Shown here piece by piece: positions 8,041 through 16,639 of a stretch of 64,000 nucleotides of DNA. The notes beneath the pieces are model-generated. The model did not search any database. It was not told the DNA's origin and saw only the letters and a program-made list of their open reading frames with translations. Where the stretch lies: assembly GCF_003148385.1 (NCBI RefSeq), contig NZ_CP029463.1:1736001-1800000 (forward strand), read 5' to 3'. The DNA comes from Flavobacterium sediminis (GTDB taxonomy: Bacteria > Bacteroidota > Bacteroidia > Flavobacteriales > Flavobacteriaceae). A program made the position numbers and the translations under genes. Numbering within the stretch: the stretch's first letter is position 1; every line of letters begins with the position of its first letter.

Positions 8041-8853
8041 TTAATTACGAGTTTGGCAATCGGAGAAATATTTTTGAGTTAATGACTTTAGTTCGTATTC
8101 AGCCATTAAGTTCAAATCAGAAGGTTTTAATTCGGATGTTAATTTAGCCATCATACAAATTGAAATTTCTTCTATTTTTTTGTTACTATAAAATGGAAAT
8201 GATTTTCTAATGTCGTGTTTTAAACGATTAAAAATTAAATCTTTATTTTTTTTGTCCCAGATATTCATATCTGTAATTGTTTCTTCGATAATAGCAACAA
8301 CTTCTAATTTAACATTTATGCCTTCATGTGATGAAGTGTTTCTTATGACAAGGAAATGAGTTCCTTGTCTTATATCATCTATTTTTACTTTTCCGTCTTT
8401 TGCGCTTGTAACAGATCCTTCTATATTATGATTAGGTGATTTATATTTCCAGATTCCCCAAAAGTCTTTTTCAAAAAAGATATCATAGCCTTTTCTGTCT
8501 GTTAAGTAAATATCAATTAATCCTATTCCTTTAGGTATCTTTATTAAACTTACGAGGCTGTTTGAAACACTTGTAGTAGCTAAAATTAAACGTAGTTGAT
8601 TTTCTAGTTGTATGTTTTGTTCTTTGTTTTCATTTGGTTCGGTTGTGAATGCGTAATACCATTCTAATGTATTAGGAGGTAAATCAATTTTAAACCCAAT
8701 TCTAGAATTTCCACCAAGTACGGATTTAGTTCCGCCGTTTAAATAGAACGTTTGAGGTTCAATTATTTGGACTGCTTTTAGTTTTTTAGTTTGAACCTGA
8801 GACTGCATTAAAATAGAGATAAGGCAGATGGTAAGAGTAATTGTTTTTTTCAT
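8041..8853 (-). CDS. Secreted protein of unknown function
   Basis: A 270-residue protein with an N-terminal signal peptide (ITLTICLISILMQSQVQ). The mature region is mixed alpha/beta with no motif I recognise; a Gly-rich turn (YLNGGTKSVLGGN) and a C-terminal helical part with two Cys (ISICMMAKL and FSDC) that might form a disulfide stand out. It is probably periplasmic. It lies directly before the small lipoprotein gene, suggesting a two-gene unit. The low GC and lack of known domains fit an accessory gene. Confidence 0.6.
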   Translation of the reverse strand: MKKTITLTICLISILMQSQVQTKKLKAVQIIEPQTFYLNGGTKSVLGGNSRIGFKIDLPPNTLEWYYAFTTEPNENKEQNIQLENQLRLILATTSVSNSLVSLIKIPKGIGLIDIYLTDRKGYDIFFEKDFWGIWKYKSPNHNIEGSVTSAKDGKVKIDDIRQGTHFLVIRNTSSHEGINVKLEVVAIIEETITDMNIWDKKNKDLIFNRLKHDIRKSFPFYSNKKIEEISICMMAKLTSELKPSDLNLMAEYELKSLTQKYFSDCQTRN

Positions 8854-8956
8854 TTATAGTCTTTTGAGTATTGAATTTTATGTTCATAAAACAAACAATA
8901 AAGATTGTTCTCTAGTAATTATTCTACTCAAAACTAAATAGTAAAAGGTTTTATTT

Positions 8957-8974
8957 TTTACGGATTTCCGTAAA
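8957..8974. other. Palindromic hairpin in the 8854-8985 spacer
   Basis: TTTACGGA, two bases, then TCCGTAAA form a perfect 8-bp inverted repeat, 12 bases past the end of the YiiX-like gene. There is no T-tract on either strand after it, so it is not a standard terminator; it may stabilise the mRNA 3' end. Confidence 0.35.
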
Positions 8975-8985
8975 TGAAGTGGAAA

Positions 8986-9606
8986 TTACAAAATACCCAG
9001 TATCCTGATTTTTCTGGAAGTGGAGATCCCGCCGGGATTACAACCCGGTTGCCCTTCAGGTATTGCAACATGAAGTTTTTGATAGTAGGCTTCCCAGACA
9101 GCGAAGTAGTCCTGTGAGCCGGGAGCTTTAAAGGTCATAGGAAATAAAGAGAACAAAGGCTTTCCATACGCTTTTAAGAAGCAATCGTAGATGAGTTCTG
9201 AACAATAATATTTATTGTTGTCATACAAATATTCGTCGTCATAAGGAACGCCGAGTTGTTGTAAACCAAAAGCAATGGCTGACGGGATTAATTTTCGGTA
9301 GCGTTTCTTTAATCGGCCTACATACATCGGTAAATCGGTATATGAGATAAAAGTCTCGTAAGGTGTGAGTTTTACGGCTGTACCGGAAGCTTCTAAAACG
9401 TAAATGTTTCCTTCCTTGATGACAACTATTCCCATGTGATTAAAATCAATTCCGTGATAACCTTCAGTAACTTGATTGATCGCATCACAAAGCGGTCCGC
9501 AATGCATGGATTGAAAAATAAGATCACCATTCTGCAGTTCAATCTTGTTCTGCGAAAAACCCGCAAAACTTAATAAAAAAAACAGGGTGAAACATTTAGT
9601 CTTCAT
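8986..9606 (-). CDS. YiiX/YebB-like NlpC/P60-fold cysteine hydrolase, secreted
   Basis: I start the gene at the ATG at 9606 (MKTKCFTLFFLLSFAGFSQ), which gives a clean signal peptide; an upstream ATG at 9657 would place 17 unlikely residues before it. The mature protein starts with LQNGDLIFQ and has the permuted NlpC/P60 (YiiX) residues: His in DFNHMGIVV and Cys in YYCSELIYDCF. Such enzymes cleave amide bonds in peptidoglycan or lipid/peptide conjugates in the periplasm. The start overlaps the end of truB by 11 bases, so it is the last gene of the ftsX-to-truB operon. The substrate is unknown. Confidence 0.8.
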   Translation of the reverse strand: MKTKCFTLFFLLSFAGFSQNKIELQNGDLIFQSMHCGPLCDAINQVTEGYHGIDFNHMGIVVIKEGNIYVLEASGTAVKLTPYETFISYTDLPMYVGRLKKRYRKLIPSAIAFGLQQLGVPYDDEYLYDNNKYYCSELIYDCFLKAYGKPLFSLFPMTFKAPGSQDYFAVWEAYYQKLHVAIPEGQPGCNPGGISTSRKIRILGIL

Positions 9607-10294
9607 GGTTGATCTTTTCTTCAAATTCATTCGGACTGATTGCATCAGCAACATCATAAGTGCCGATTTTAGTTCGTCGAAGTGCTGTCAAATGCCCTCC
9701 GGAAAGCAAGGCTTTTCCGAAATCGTGAGCCAGTGAACGAATATAGGTTCCTTTGCTGCATTTTACTCTGAAATCAACTTCCGGTAAGGCAATGCGAGTC
9801 AATTCAAATTCGTAAATCGTAGTTTTTCGGGCTTCAATTTCCACTTCTTCACCGGCACGAGCGTGTTCATACAAACGCTTTCCGTCTTTTTTAATAGCCG
9901 AAAAAACAGGTGGTTTTTGCAGTATCTCTCCGGTGAATTGCGGTAAAGTTTCCTGAAGCAATACCTCAGTAATATGTTCTGTAGGAAAGGTTTGATCTAC
10001 TTCGGTCTCTAAGTCGTAAGAAGGCGTTGTGGCTCCCAAAAGGATCGTTCCGGTATATTCCTTCTCCTGAGCCTGTATCTCGTTGATCTTTTTGGTAAAC
10101 TTTCCGGTGCAGATAATAAGCAATCCGGTCGCTAGGGGATCTAAAGTTCCGGCATGTCCTATTTTAAAACGTTTGGACAAATTGAACTTTCGTTTTAAAA
10201 CGTATTTCAGTTTATTCACTGCCTGGAACGAGCTCCAGGTAAGCGGTTTGTCGATCAAAAGTACTTTTCCTTCCGTAAAGTCCTCTGCCTGCAT
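9596..10294 (-). CDS. truB: tRNA pseudouridine(55) synthase
   Basis: 232 residues, near the short end of the TruB range. The hallmark GHAGTLDPLATG is at 46-57, with the catalytic Asp at residue 52. Further conserved pieces are KPLTWSSFQAVNKL, PPVFSAIKKDGKRLYEHAR and CSKGTYIRSLAHDFG. The enzyme isomerises U55 in the T-loop of tRNAs in the cytoplasm. There is no C-terminal PUA extension, common in this phylum. The gene overlaps uppP by one base upstream and the YiiX gene by 11 bases downstream, so translation is probably coupled. Confidence 0.95.
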   Translation of the reverse strand: MQAEDFTEGKVLLIDKPLTWSSFQAVNKLKYVLKRKFNLSKRFKIGHAGTLDPLATGLLIICTGKFTKKINEIQAQEKEYTGTILLGATTPSYDLETEVDQTFPTEHITEVLLQETLPQFTGEILQKPPVFSAIKKDGKRLYEHARAGEEVEIEARKTTIYEFELTRIALPEVDFRVKCSKGTYIRSLAHDFGKALLSGGHLTALRRTKIGTYDVADAISPNEFEEKINHED

Positions 10295-11082
10295 TAGATA
10301 ATGATTAACGGTTTAACAAAAAAATGGATAATTAGAATAATCGCTCCCGCAATAATACGATAATAACCAAACAATTTAAAACCATGTTTTTGTAAAAAGC
10401 CGATAAACGATTTAATAGCGATCATCGCTACAATGAAACCCACTACATTTCCGATGATGAGTAAATACGTCTGATCCTGTGTCAATTCAAATCCGGCTTT
10501 GTAATAATCGTATGATTTTTTTACCGTTGCGCCTAACATTGTAGGGATAGCTAAGAAAAATGAGAATTCGGCAGCAGTCGTACGCGATAATTTTTGTGTC
10601 ATACCGCCTGCGATACTGGCTCCGCTTCGTGACACACCCGGGATCATTGCCAAACACTGGAACAAACCGATCTTTAAAGCCGTCAGATAAGAGATTTCCG
10701 TTCCGTCATCGTGACCGCCGAACCAATCGTCTACTTTTAATAAAATAAAACCGCCTATGATCAGTGAAACAGCAACCGTTATCGGGTTTTCCAATAAACC
10801 GTCGATAAAGTCATTCAGCAACAATCCGAAAAAAACTGCCGGAAGAAAAGCAACGAATAATTTATAATAGAAATCCAAACTTTGGAAAAAGCGTTTGAAA
10901 TACAGAACAACTACTGATAAAATAGTTCCCAATTGAATAACGATAGTGAATAATTTGGTAAAATCGTCGTGAGCAATACCAAAAAAAGAAGAAGCTACGA
11001 TCATGTGTCCGGTAGAAGAAACCGGTAAAAATTCAGTAATTCCTTCAATAATAGCTAAAATAATCGCCTGAAGTATATCCAT
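10294..11082 (-). CDS. uppP: Undecaprenyl-diphosphate phosphatase (BacA/UppP)
   Basis: The 262-residue polytopic membrane protein carries both signatures of the BacA family: [14 protein letters not shown] at the N-terminus and [13 protein letters not shown] in the middle. These hold the catalytic Glu, Ser and Arg residues. It dephosphorylates undecaprenyl pyrophosphate to recycle the lipid carrier of cell-wall and glycan synthesis, and higher dosage of the family gives bacitracin resistance. It lies between DUF3098 and truB, downstream of ftsX, an order frequently seen in Flavobacteriaceae. Confidence 0.96.
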   Translation of the reverse strand: MDILQAIILAIIEGITEFLPVSSTGHMIVASSFFGIAHDDFTKLFTIVIQLGTILSVVVLYFKRFFQSLDFYYKLFVAFLPAVFFGLLLNDFIDGLLENPITVAVSLIIGGFILLKVDDWFGGHDDGTEISYLTALKIGLFQCLAMIPGVSRSGASIAGGMTQKLSRTTAAEFSFFLAIPTMLGATVKKSYDYYKAGFELTQDQTYLLIIGNVVGFIVAMIAIKSFIGFLQKHGFKLFGYYRIIAGAIILIIHFFVKPLIII

Positions 11083-11145
11083 AATGATCTTCGTGAAAAT
11101 TAAATAGTAAAAAGTGGAGACTTAGTATTACTTATGGATCACCAA

Positions 11146-11388
11146 TTACTTTTTATCTTTTTTAAAAATGGAATAAATAACAACACCAAAACCTGCTAAA
11201 ACTACAGTAGGTGCTAAGCGGATTCTTCTGAAATTGAAGATTTCTTCACTGAAAACATTCGGATCATCACTGCCGCCACCGCTCATAAGTAAAAAGCCTA
11301 AAGCAATCATGGCTAAACCGATTAACAGAACAATATAGTTAGTTTTGCCAAATAAAAAATCTTCTTTGTGTGTAGGATTATCTTTCAT
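11146..11388 (-). CDS. DUF3098 small membrane protein
   Basis: 80 residues with two hydrophobic helices (IVLLIGLAMIALGFLLMSGG and APTVVLAGFGVVIYSIF) joined by a short loop with DDPNVFSEEIFNFRR, the pattern of the DUF3098 family. It is 18 bases downstream of ftsX and 63 bases upstream of uppP. Its constant position after ftsX suggests a helper role in division or envelope synthesis, but no function is established. Confidence 0.85.
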   Translation of the reverse strand: MKDNPTHKEDFLFGKTNYIVLLIGLAMIALGFLLMSGGGSDDPNVFSEEIFNFRRIRLAPTVVLAGFGVVIYSIFKKDKK

Positions 11389-11406
11389 TATTCCGGATCT
11401 TAAAAA

Positions 11407-12282
11407 TTAATAAAGGTCGTCAGTTCTCAGGTTCAGGAAACGTTGCGTCGCAAAGAATGTGCTAATGGCAGTAATGACAATGCCTATTGAAAGAACACCG
11501 CCGAAAACAATGCCCAATGAAGCATAATCCTTAGCAATACCTAAACTCGGAAAATATTTATCGACATAAGTTACCAATATATATAGCGCAATAATCGCAA
11601 GTAGGGAACCTACCAGCCCCAGCTTGATGCCGCGCCAGATGAAAGGTTTGCGAATAAAAGCTTTAGTAGCCCCTACCATCTGCATGGTCTTGATCGTAAA
11701 ACGATGCGAATAAATAGACAAGCGTAACGAGCTGTTGATTAACAACATGGCAATAGCGGCTAAGAAACCGCTGGCGATCAACATATAAAAACTGATCCTT
11801 TTAATATTGTCATTAACCAGATCAACCAATTGCTTATCATAGATAATTTCTGAAACGTATTCGTTCTTCTTAAACCCCGTTTCTATCTTTTTGATACTGT
11901 CTGCTATAACATAATCCCCTTTAAGGTTGATGTCAAATGAGTTTTGCAGCGGATTAAAACCTAAGAATTCCATAAAATCCTTACCCACAATATCTACATT
12001 GTTTTTAGCCGCACTGTCCTTTTGTACAAAAGCATACTCCTTGATAAAAAGAGAATTTTTTAATTCCGTGTCAAAAGCATTCAGGATACTGTCATTAGCC
12101 TCATTCATAAAAAAGACAGTCATCGGGATATTTTCTTTAAAGTCATTGGTAATCTTTTTTGAATTAATCACAAAAAGGCCTAAAGTTCCTAGTAAAAAGA
12201 GTACTAAAAAAATACTCAAGATCACAGAAAAATAAGATGAAATTAAACGCCTTTTTTGATAGTTTTCAAAAGATGAAGCCAT
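11407..12282 (-). CDS. ftsX: Cell division protein FtsX
   Basis: The 291-residue protein has the FtsX plan: a cytoplasmic start (SSFENYQKRRL), TM1, a ~120-residue periplasmic domain (NIPMTVFFMNEANDSIL onward), then three TMs with the FtsX/MacB signature TMQMVGATKAFIRKPFIWRG. FtsX works with the ATPase FtsE to activate peptidoglycan hydrolases at the septum; ftsE is not in the neighbourhood, the usual situation in Bacteroidota, where ftsE and ftsX are separated. It is the first gene of the five-gene minus-strand operon. Confidence 0.93.
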   Translation of the reverse strand: MASSFENYQKRRLISSYFSVILSIFLVLFLLGTLGLFVINSKKITNDFKENIPMTVFFMNEANDSILNAFDTELKNSLFIKEYAFVQKDSAAKNNVDIVGKDFMEFLGFNPLQNSFDINLKGDYVIADSIKKIETGFKKNEYVSEIIYDKQLVDLVNDNIKRISFYMLIASGFLAAIAMLLINSSLRLSIYSHRFTIKTMQMVGATKAFIRKPFIWRGIKLGLVGSLLAIIALYILVTYVDKYFPSLGIAKDYASLGIVFGGVLSIGIVITAISTFFATQRFLNLRTDDLY

Positions 12283-12373
12283 AGTTTCCTTTAAATTATG
12301 CGGTAAAAGTAAAAAAGAATTTTGGTATATACAGAATATAACAACAAAGTTTTAACTTTAGTATTATAAAATG

Positions 12374-12381
12374 TAAATTTG
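12374..12381 (+). promoter_or_regulatory. leuS promoter -7 box (TAAATTTG)
   Basis: It matches the Bacteroidota TAnnTTTG box, 89 bases before the leuS ATG. The leader it would produce contains the inverted repeat at 12402-12439. Confidence 0.6.
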
Positions 12382-12401
12382 CAGCTAAATTTTTAGCCGA
12401 T

Positions 12402-12439
12402 AGTTTACAGTCGCAGTTTTCACGGAGCTACTGTAAACT
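12402..12439 (+). promoter_or_regulatory. Inverted repeat in the leuS leader
   Basis: AGTTTACAGT at 12402-12411 pairs perfectly with ACTGTAAACT at 12430-12439 (10 bp, 18-base loop). The motif then recurs in altered form (GTGTAAACCGATAACT). There is no T-tract, so it is not a terminator. It may be a leader structure or part of a short-repeat array. Confidence 0.5.
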
Positions 12440-12470
12440 GATAAGTGTAAACCGATAACTAATTAGCTGA

Positions 12471-15400
12471 ATGAAATACCTTCACAACGAGATCGAAGCC
12501 AAATGGCGCAACTACTGGGCAGAGCATAAAACATTTGCAGCCTCTAATGATTCCGATAAACCTAAATATTATGTATTAGATATGTTTCCTTATCCTTCGG
12601 GAGCCGGCTTACACGTTGGGCATCCGCTGGGATACATTGCTTCTGATATTGTGGCGCGTTACAAACGTCATCAAGGGTTTAACGTGTTGCACCCGCAAGG
12701 ATACGATTCGTTTGGATTACCTGCCGAACAATATGCGATTCAAACCGGACAGCATCCAGCCATTACAACCGAAACCAACATCAAACGCTATCGCGAGCAG
12801 TTAGATAAAATCGGTTTTTCATTTGATTGGGACAGAGAAGTGCGCACTTCCGATCCGGAGTATTACAAATGGACGCAATGGATCTTTATTCAGTTGTTTG
12901 AATCTTGGTACAACAACAAGTCCGATAAAGCAGAAAGCATTGCAACTTTAGTTCAGGAATTTGAACAAAACGGTAATACTGCTGTGGATGCGGTTTGTGC
13001 GGATGGTATTCCGGCTTTTTCTGCAACAGAATGGAATGCTTTTACAGCTGATGAAAAAGAACAGATCTTATTACAATATAGATTAACCTATTTGGCGGAA
13101 ACTGAAGTGAACTGGTGTCCGGCTTTAGGAACCGTTTTAGCCAATGACGAAATCGTAAACGGTGTTTCAGAGCGTGGCGGTCATCCGGTAATTCGTAAAA
13201 AAATGACGCAATGGTCGATGCGAATTTCAGCGTATGCCGAACGTTTGTTACAAGGTTTAGAAACCATTGATTGGACTGAAAGTTTGAAAGAAAGCCAACG
13301 CAATTGGATCGGAAAATCAGTTGGTGCATCGGTTACTTTTAAAGTAATACCAACAACCAACAACCAACAACCAGCAACTATTGAAGTTTTCACCACACGT
13401 CCTGATACTATTTTCGGTGTTACGTTTATGACATTGGCACCGGAACACGAATTGGTGGCTCAAATTACTACTCCGGAGCAAAAAGAAGCCGTGGAAGCGT
13501 ATATTGAAGCTACTGCAAAACGTTCGGAAAGAGAGCGTATGGCCGATGTAAAAACCATTTCGGGTGTGTTTACCGGAGCGTATGCCGAACATCCGATTAC
13601 GAAAGAACCGATTCCGATCTGGATCGGTGATTATGTGTTAGCAGGTTACGGAACCGGAGCCGTTATGGCGGTTCCTTGCGGTGACGAACGCGATTATGCG
13701 TTTGCCAATTTTTTTAAAGGAACGAATGGCATGCCGGAGATCAAAAATATTTTCAATCAAGACATTTCAGAAGCGGCTTTTGCTGCCAAAGAAGGTTTTG
13801 AATTGGTTAATTCTGATTTTTTAAACGGTTTAGGGTATAAAGAAGGAACGAAAAAAGCGATTGAAGCTTTAGAAAATATCGGTGCCGGAAAGGCAAAAGT
13901 AAACTACCGTTTGCGCGATGCGGTTTTCTCTCGTCAGCGGTATTGGGGTGAACCCTTCCCGGTGTATTATGTAAATGGGTTACCAAAAATGATCGAGGCG
14001 AAACATTTGCCGATTCGTTTACCGGAAGTTGAAAAATACTTACCAACAGAAGACGGTCAGCCGCCATTAGGAAATGCAACCGAGTGGGCTTGGGATATTG
14101 AGCAGTGTTCAGTGGTTAGTAATGAGTTGATAGATAACGTGAAAGTGTTCCCGTTAGAATTGAATACCATGCCGGGTTGGGCAGGAAGTTCTTGGTATTG
14201 GATGCGTTACATGGATGCACATAACAAGAACGAATTTGCCAGCGAAGCAGCTTTAAAATATTGGGAAAATGTAGATTTATATATAGGAGGTAGCGAACAT
14301 GCCACCGGACATTTATTGTATTCTCGTTTTTGGAATAAATTTTTAAAAGACAGAGGTTTTGCACCAACAGAAGAGCCCTTCAAAAAACTGATCAATCAGG
14401 GAATGATTTTGGGGAATTCGGCTTTTGTGTATAGAGTTTCAGGTAAAATAATAGAAGTAAAGTATATTGATAAAAATAAAACAGAAATTGTTAATTGGGA
14501 TTTAACTGATTTAGAAATTGAAAATCATATTTTGATTTCAAAAAATATAATTTCTGAAAGAAAAGGTTTAGATGAATATGATAAAAAAACCATAGCTGAA
14601 AGTTTTGATGTTATATTGTTTAATGAAGAATTAGACGATTTTGAAAAAACAATATTTAACAACGTATCAAAAAAACAAAAAGAATTATTAATTGAAAATA
14701 AGGATACATTAGGTATTTGCTTAGTTAAATACCCAATTCATGTTGATTTATCATGTATTAACGATGTTACATCTGAATTAGATATTGAAAAATTCAAAAC
14801 GCATCCTTTATATAAAGACTATGCAAATGCAGAATTTATATTAGAAGACAGAAAATACATCGTTGGTCGCGAAGTCGAAAAAATGTCGAAATCGAAATAC
14901 AACGTAGTTAATCCGGATGATATTTGTGAAGAATACGGTGCCGATACCTTGCGTTTGTATGAAATGTTCTTAGGACCATTGGAACAAGCAAAACCTTGGA
15001 ACACGGCTGGTATTACCGGAGTGTATGGTTTCTTAAAAAAACTATGGCGTTTGTATTTTGACGACAACGGTTTGAACGTTACAGACGAAGAACCAACAAA
15101 AGACATGTACAAATCGTTGCATAAAACCATCAAAAAAGCAACGGAAGATATCGAGAATTTCTCATTCAACACCTCGGTTTCTCAGTTTATGATCTGTGTA
15201 AACGAATTGGCACAACAAAAATGCCACCACAGAGCTATTCTGGAACCGTTAGCCGTTTTGATCTCGCCTTATGCACCACATATTGCTGAGGAATTATGGA
15301 GTGCTTTAGGACACGAAGGTTCGGTAGCTACTGTTGCCTATCCGAAGTTTGAAGCGAGTTATTTGGTTGAAAGCGCTAAAGAATATCCGGTGTCTTTCAA

Positions 15401-15560
15401 CGGAAAAATGCGTTTTAAAGTGGAATTGCCTTTGGATTTGTCTGAAGAGCAGATTAAAGAGATAATTATGGCAGATGAAAGAACACAGGGACAATTACAA
15501 GGACGTGAACCTAAAAAAGTAATTATCGTTCCGGGTAAAATTATCAATATAGTCGGATAA
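12471..15560 (+). CDS. leuS: Leucine-tRNA ligase with lineage-specific insertions
   Basis: The 1029-residue class I aminoacyl-tRNA synthetase charges tRNA-Leu. It has PYPSGAGLHVGHPLGY (HIGH motif), the CP1 editing domain with VFTTRPDTIFGVTFM, the DYVLAGYGTGAVMAVP block, and EKMSKSKYN (KMSKS) at about 803. It is about 100-170 residues longer than usual. An extra piece near 140-190 (WYNNKSDKAES onward) is usual for Bacteroidota, to my recollection. A second, very AT-rich insertion at about 653-755 precedes KMSKS. A run of CCAACAA heptamers at 13350-13377 encodes PTTNNQQPAT in the editing domain. The frame is unbroken throughout. It is transcribed alone. Confidence 0.95.
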   Translation: MKYLHNEIEAKWRNYWAEHKTFAASNDSDKPKYYVLDMFPYPSGAGLHVGHPLGYIASDIVARYKRHQGFNVLHPQGYDSFGLPAEQYAIQTGQHPAITTETNIKRYREQLDKIGFSFDWDREVRTSDPEYYKWTQWIFIQLFESWYNNKSDKAESIATLVQEFEQNGNTAVDAVCADGIPAFSATEWNAFTADEKEQILLQYRLTYLAETEVNWCPALGTVLANDEIVNGVSERGGHPVIRKKMTQWSMRISAYAERLLQGLETIDWTESLKESQRNWIGKSVGASVTFKVIPTTNNQQPATIEVFTTRPDTIFGVTFMTLAPEHELVAQITTPEQKEAVEAYIEATAKRSERERMADVKTISGVFTGAYAEHPITKEPIPIWIGDYVLAGYGTGAVMAVPCGDERDYAFANFFKGTNGMPEIKNIFNQDISEAAFAAKEGFELVNSDFLNGLGYKEGTKKAIEALENIGAGKAKVNYRLRDAVFSRQRYWGEPFPVYYVNGLPKMIEAKHLPIRLPEVEKYLPTEDGQPPLGNATEWAWDIEQCSVVSNELIDNVKVFPLELNTMPGWAGSSWYWMRYMDAHNKNEFASEAALKYWENVDLYIGGSEHATGHLLYSRFWNKFLKDRGFAPTEEPFKKLINQGMILGNSAFVYRVSGKIIEVKYIDKNKTEIVNWDLTDLEIENHILISKNIISERKGLDEYDKKTIAESFDVILFNEELDDFEKTIFNNVSKKQKELLIENKDTLGICLVKYPIHVDLSCINDVTSELDIEKFKTHPLYKDYANAEFILEDRKYIVGREVEKMSKSKYNVVNPDDICEEYGADTLRLYEMFLGPLEQAKPWNTAGITGVYGFLKKLWRLYFDDNGLNVTDEEPTKDMYKSLHKTIKKATEDIENFSFNTSVSQFMICVNELAQQKCHHRAILEPLAVLISPYAPHIAEELWSALGHEGSVATVAYPKFEASYLVESAKEYPVSFNGKMRFKVELPLDLSEEQIKEIIMADERTQGQLQGREPKKVIIVPGKIINIVG
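13350..13377 (+). repeat. Heptamer repeat CCAACAA inside leuS
   Basis: Three perfect CCAACAA units and a fourth with one change (CCAGCAA) stand in tandem and encode PTTNNQQPA before the conserved VFTTRPDT block of the editing domain. The reading frame is kept. Confidence 0.75.
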
Positions 15561-15668
15561 TAATTGATGTAAAATAATACGACAAGTTTTAAAGAAATCC
15601 CAATTGCTTTTGTTAAGTCATTGGGATTTTTTATTTTCGAAGTTATTGAATTTCAAAATCCATCAGAG

Positions 15669-16336
15669 ATGAATAAAATAATTACACTACTGGTTCTGAC
15701 GAGTTCCTTTTTTGCTTTTTCGCAGGAAGCAGATTCCGTTAAAATCACAAAAAGTCCTAAATTAGATTTCTATTGGGGAATTGGTATGCAGGTCAATTCA
15801 TTTAAGCTGAACGATAAACTAAGAGCTTCCGGTGCGGCTGACATTAAGGAAACAATGCCTGAATTTTTATTAGGAGCCAATATATTCGGCGAACAGTTTT
15901 CGGGGATATCGAGTTCGGTTTTCTGTATTCTACGAATAGAGTAAACAATACCAAAAGTAAGTTACTGGGAGTAAACGTACGTTTAAGAGTTCATTACAAT
16001 CTGATTAAAACGGAAAATATTGCCTTGACCACAGGTTTGAACCTAAGTGCAACAGGAAATAATGTAGACGTGTATGCTGCTAATAATGTGATTAACCTGA
16101 ATGACTTAGATCCGATGAATAATAGTGGACATATTTCGTTGCGCAATCAGATATTTTATGTTGGTCCTTCAGCTTCATTTTATGCATGGAGAAATAAAAC
16201 GTTTAAATTAAGACTGAACATTGCGTATGAATTTGCTTTCACAAACGGAAAATGGAAGTCAGATTATGCAGATGTTCATAATACCGTTAAGGAAATAGGA
16301 AATAATCGCTTTATACTTGGGCTAGTCATTCAGTAA
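15669..16336 (+). pseudogene. Secreted beta-barrel-like protein, one frameshift
   Basis: The first part (start ATG 15669, MNKIITLLVLTSSFFAFSQ) is a signal peptide followed by LDFYWGIGMQVNSFKLNDKL. The frame breaks at GGGG 15902-15905. One extra G there continues as GDIEFGFLYSTNRVNNTKSK, then LLGVNVRLRVHYNLI and LTTGLNLSATGNN, running to the TAA at 16334-16336 for about 222 residues. Alternating hydrophobic strands fit an outer-membrane beta-barrel or porin-family OMP. An earlier in-frame ATG at 15621 precedes the signal peptide and is unlikely. The span is 668 bases, one short of a multiple of three. The break is probably a base-calling error; otherwise the gene is dead. Confidence 0.7.
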
Positions 16337-16639
16337 TCCAGAAAAAGAATCTGTCTATATTTATTTTACAGGATAAAATATCTATCATAAGATTGTTGAA
16401 CCTGTATTTTTCAAATAAATATTGTTTTTAGGTTTTCGGGAGTCTGGGATTACAGCAGAATTTGTTTATTTCTTTAGAAATAATGCGTAATATGTTATAA
16501 ATCTTTAATTTAGGTGAAAAAAACATGGTGGTTTAATTTTTTTTTTTTACATTAGATGAGTAATTTGATTTATAGATAAATGTAAGTTCTTTTTTAGAAC
16601 TTATTTTTTTACTAACCGCCCCCAAAAAATCGCCGTTCT
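16337..16639. other. 303-base spacer with a T12 run and a leader terminator
   Basis: There is no gene here. It holds a run of twelve T (16537-16548), a TAATTTG sequence near 16561 that could be a -7 box lacking one base, the hairpin with T-tract at 16583-16610, and CCCCC at about 16619-16623. Everything after the T-run probably belongs to the control region of the coiled-coil membrane gene at 16640. Confidence 0.5.
16583..16610 (+). terminator. Terminator-like hairpin just upstream of the gene at 16640
   Basis: TAAGTTCT pairs with AGAACTTA across a five-T loop and is followed by seven T. It lies 30 bases before the start codon and about 250 bases after the previous gene, so it is either a late terminator or an attenuator in the leader of the next gene. 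Confidence 0.6.

Noticed and set aside
12391..12470. A T-box riboswitch before leuS
   Set aside because: There is no T-box sequence, no specifier loop and no terminator/antiterminator pair; T-boxes are not known to me in this phylum. Only the inverted repeat and words are reported.
13350..13377. A CRISPR-like or other functional repeat array
   Set aside because: Units are 7 bases, directly adjacent and coding; there are no spacers. It is a short tandem repeat within leuS.
14430..14740. Compensating frameshifts as cause of the odd LeuRS segment
   Set aside because: The segment has no long G/C run at its borders, reads as a normal charged protein with clean codons, and the conserved blocks on both sides are in the same frame.
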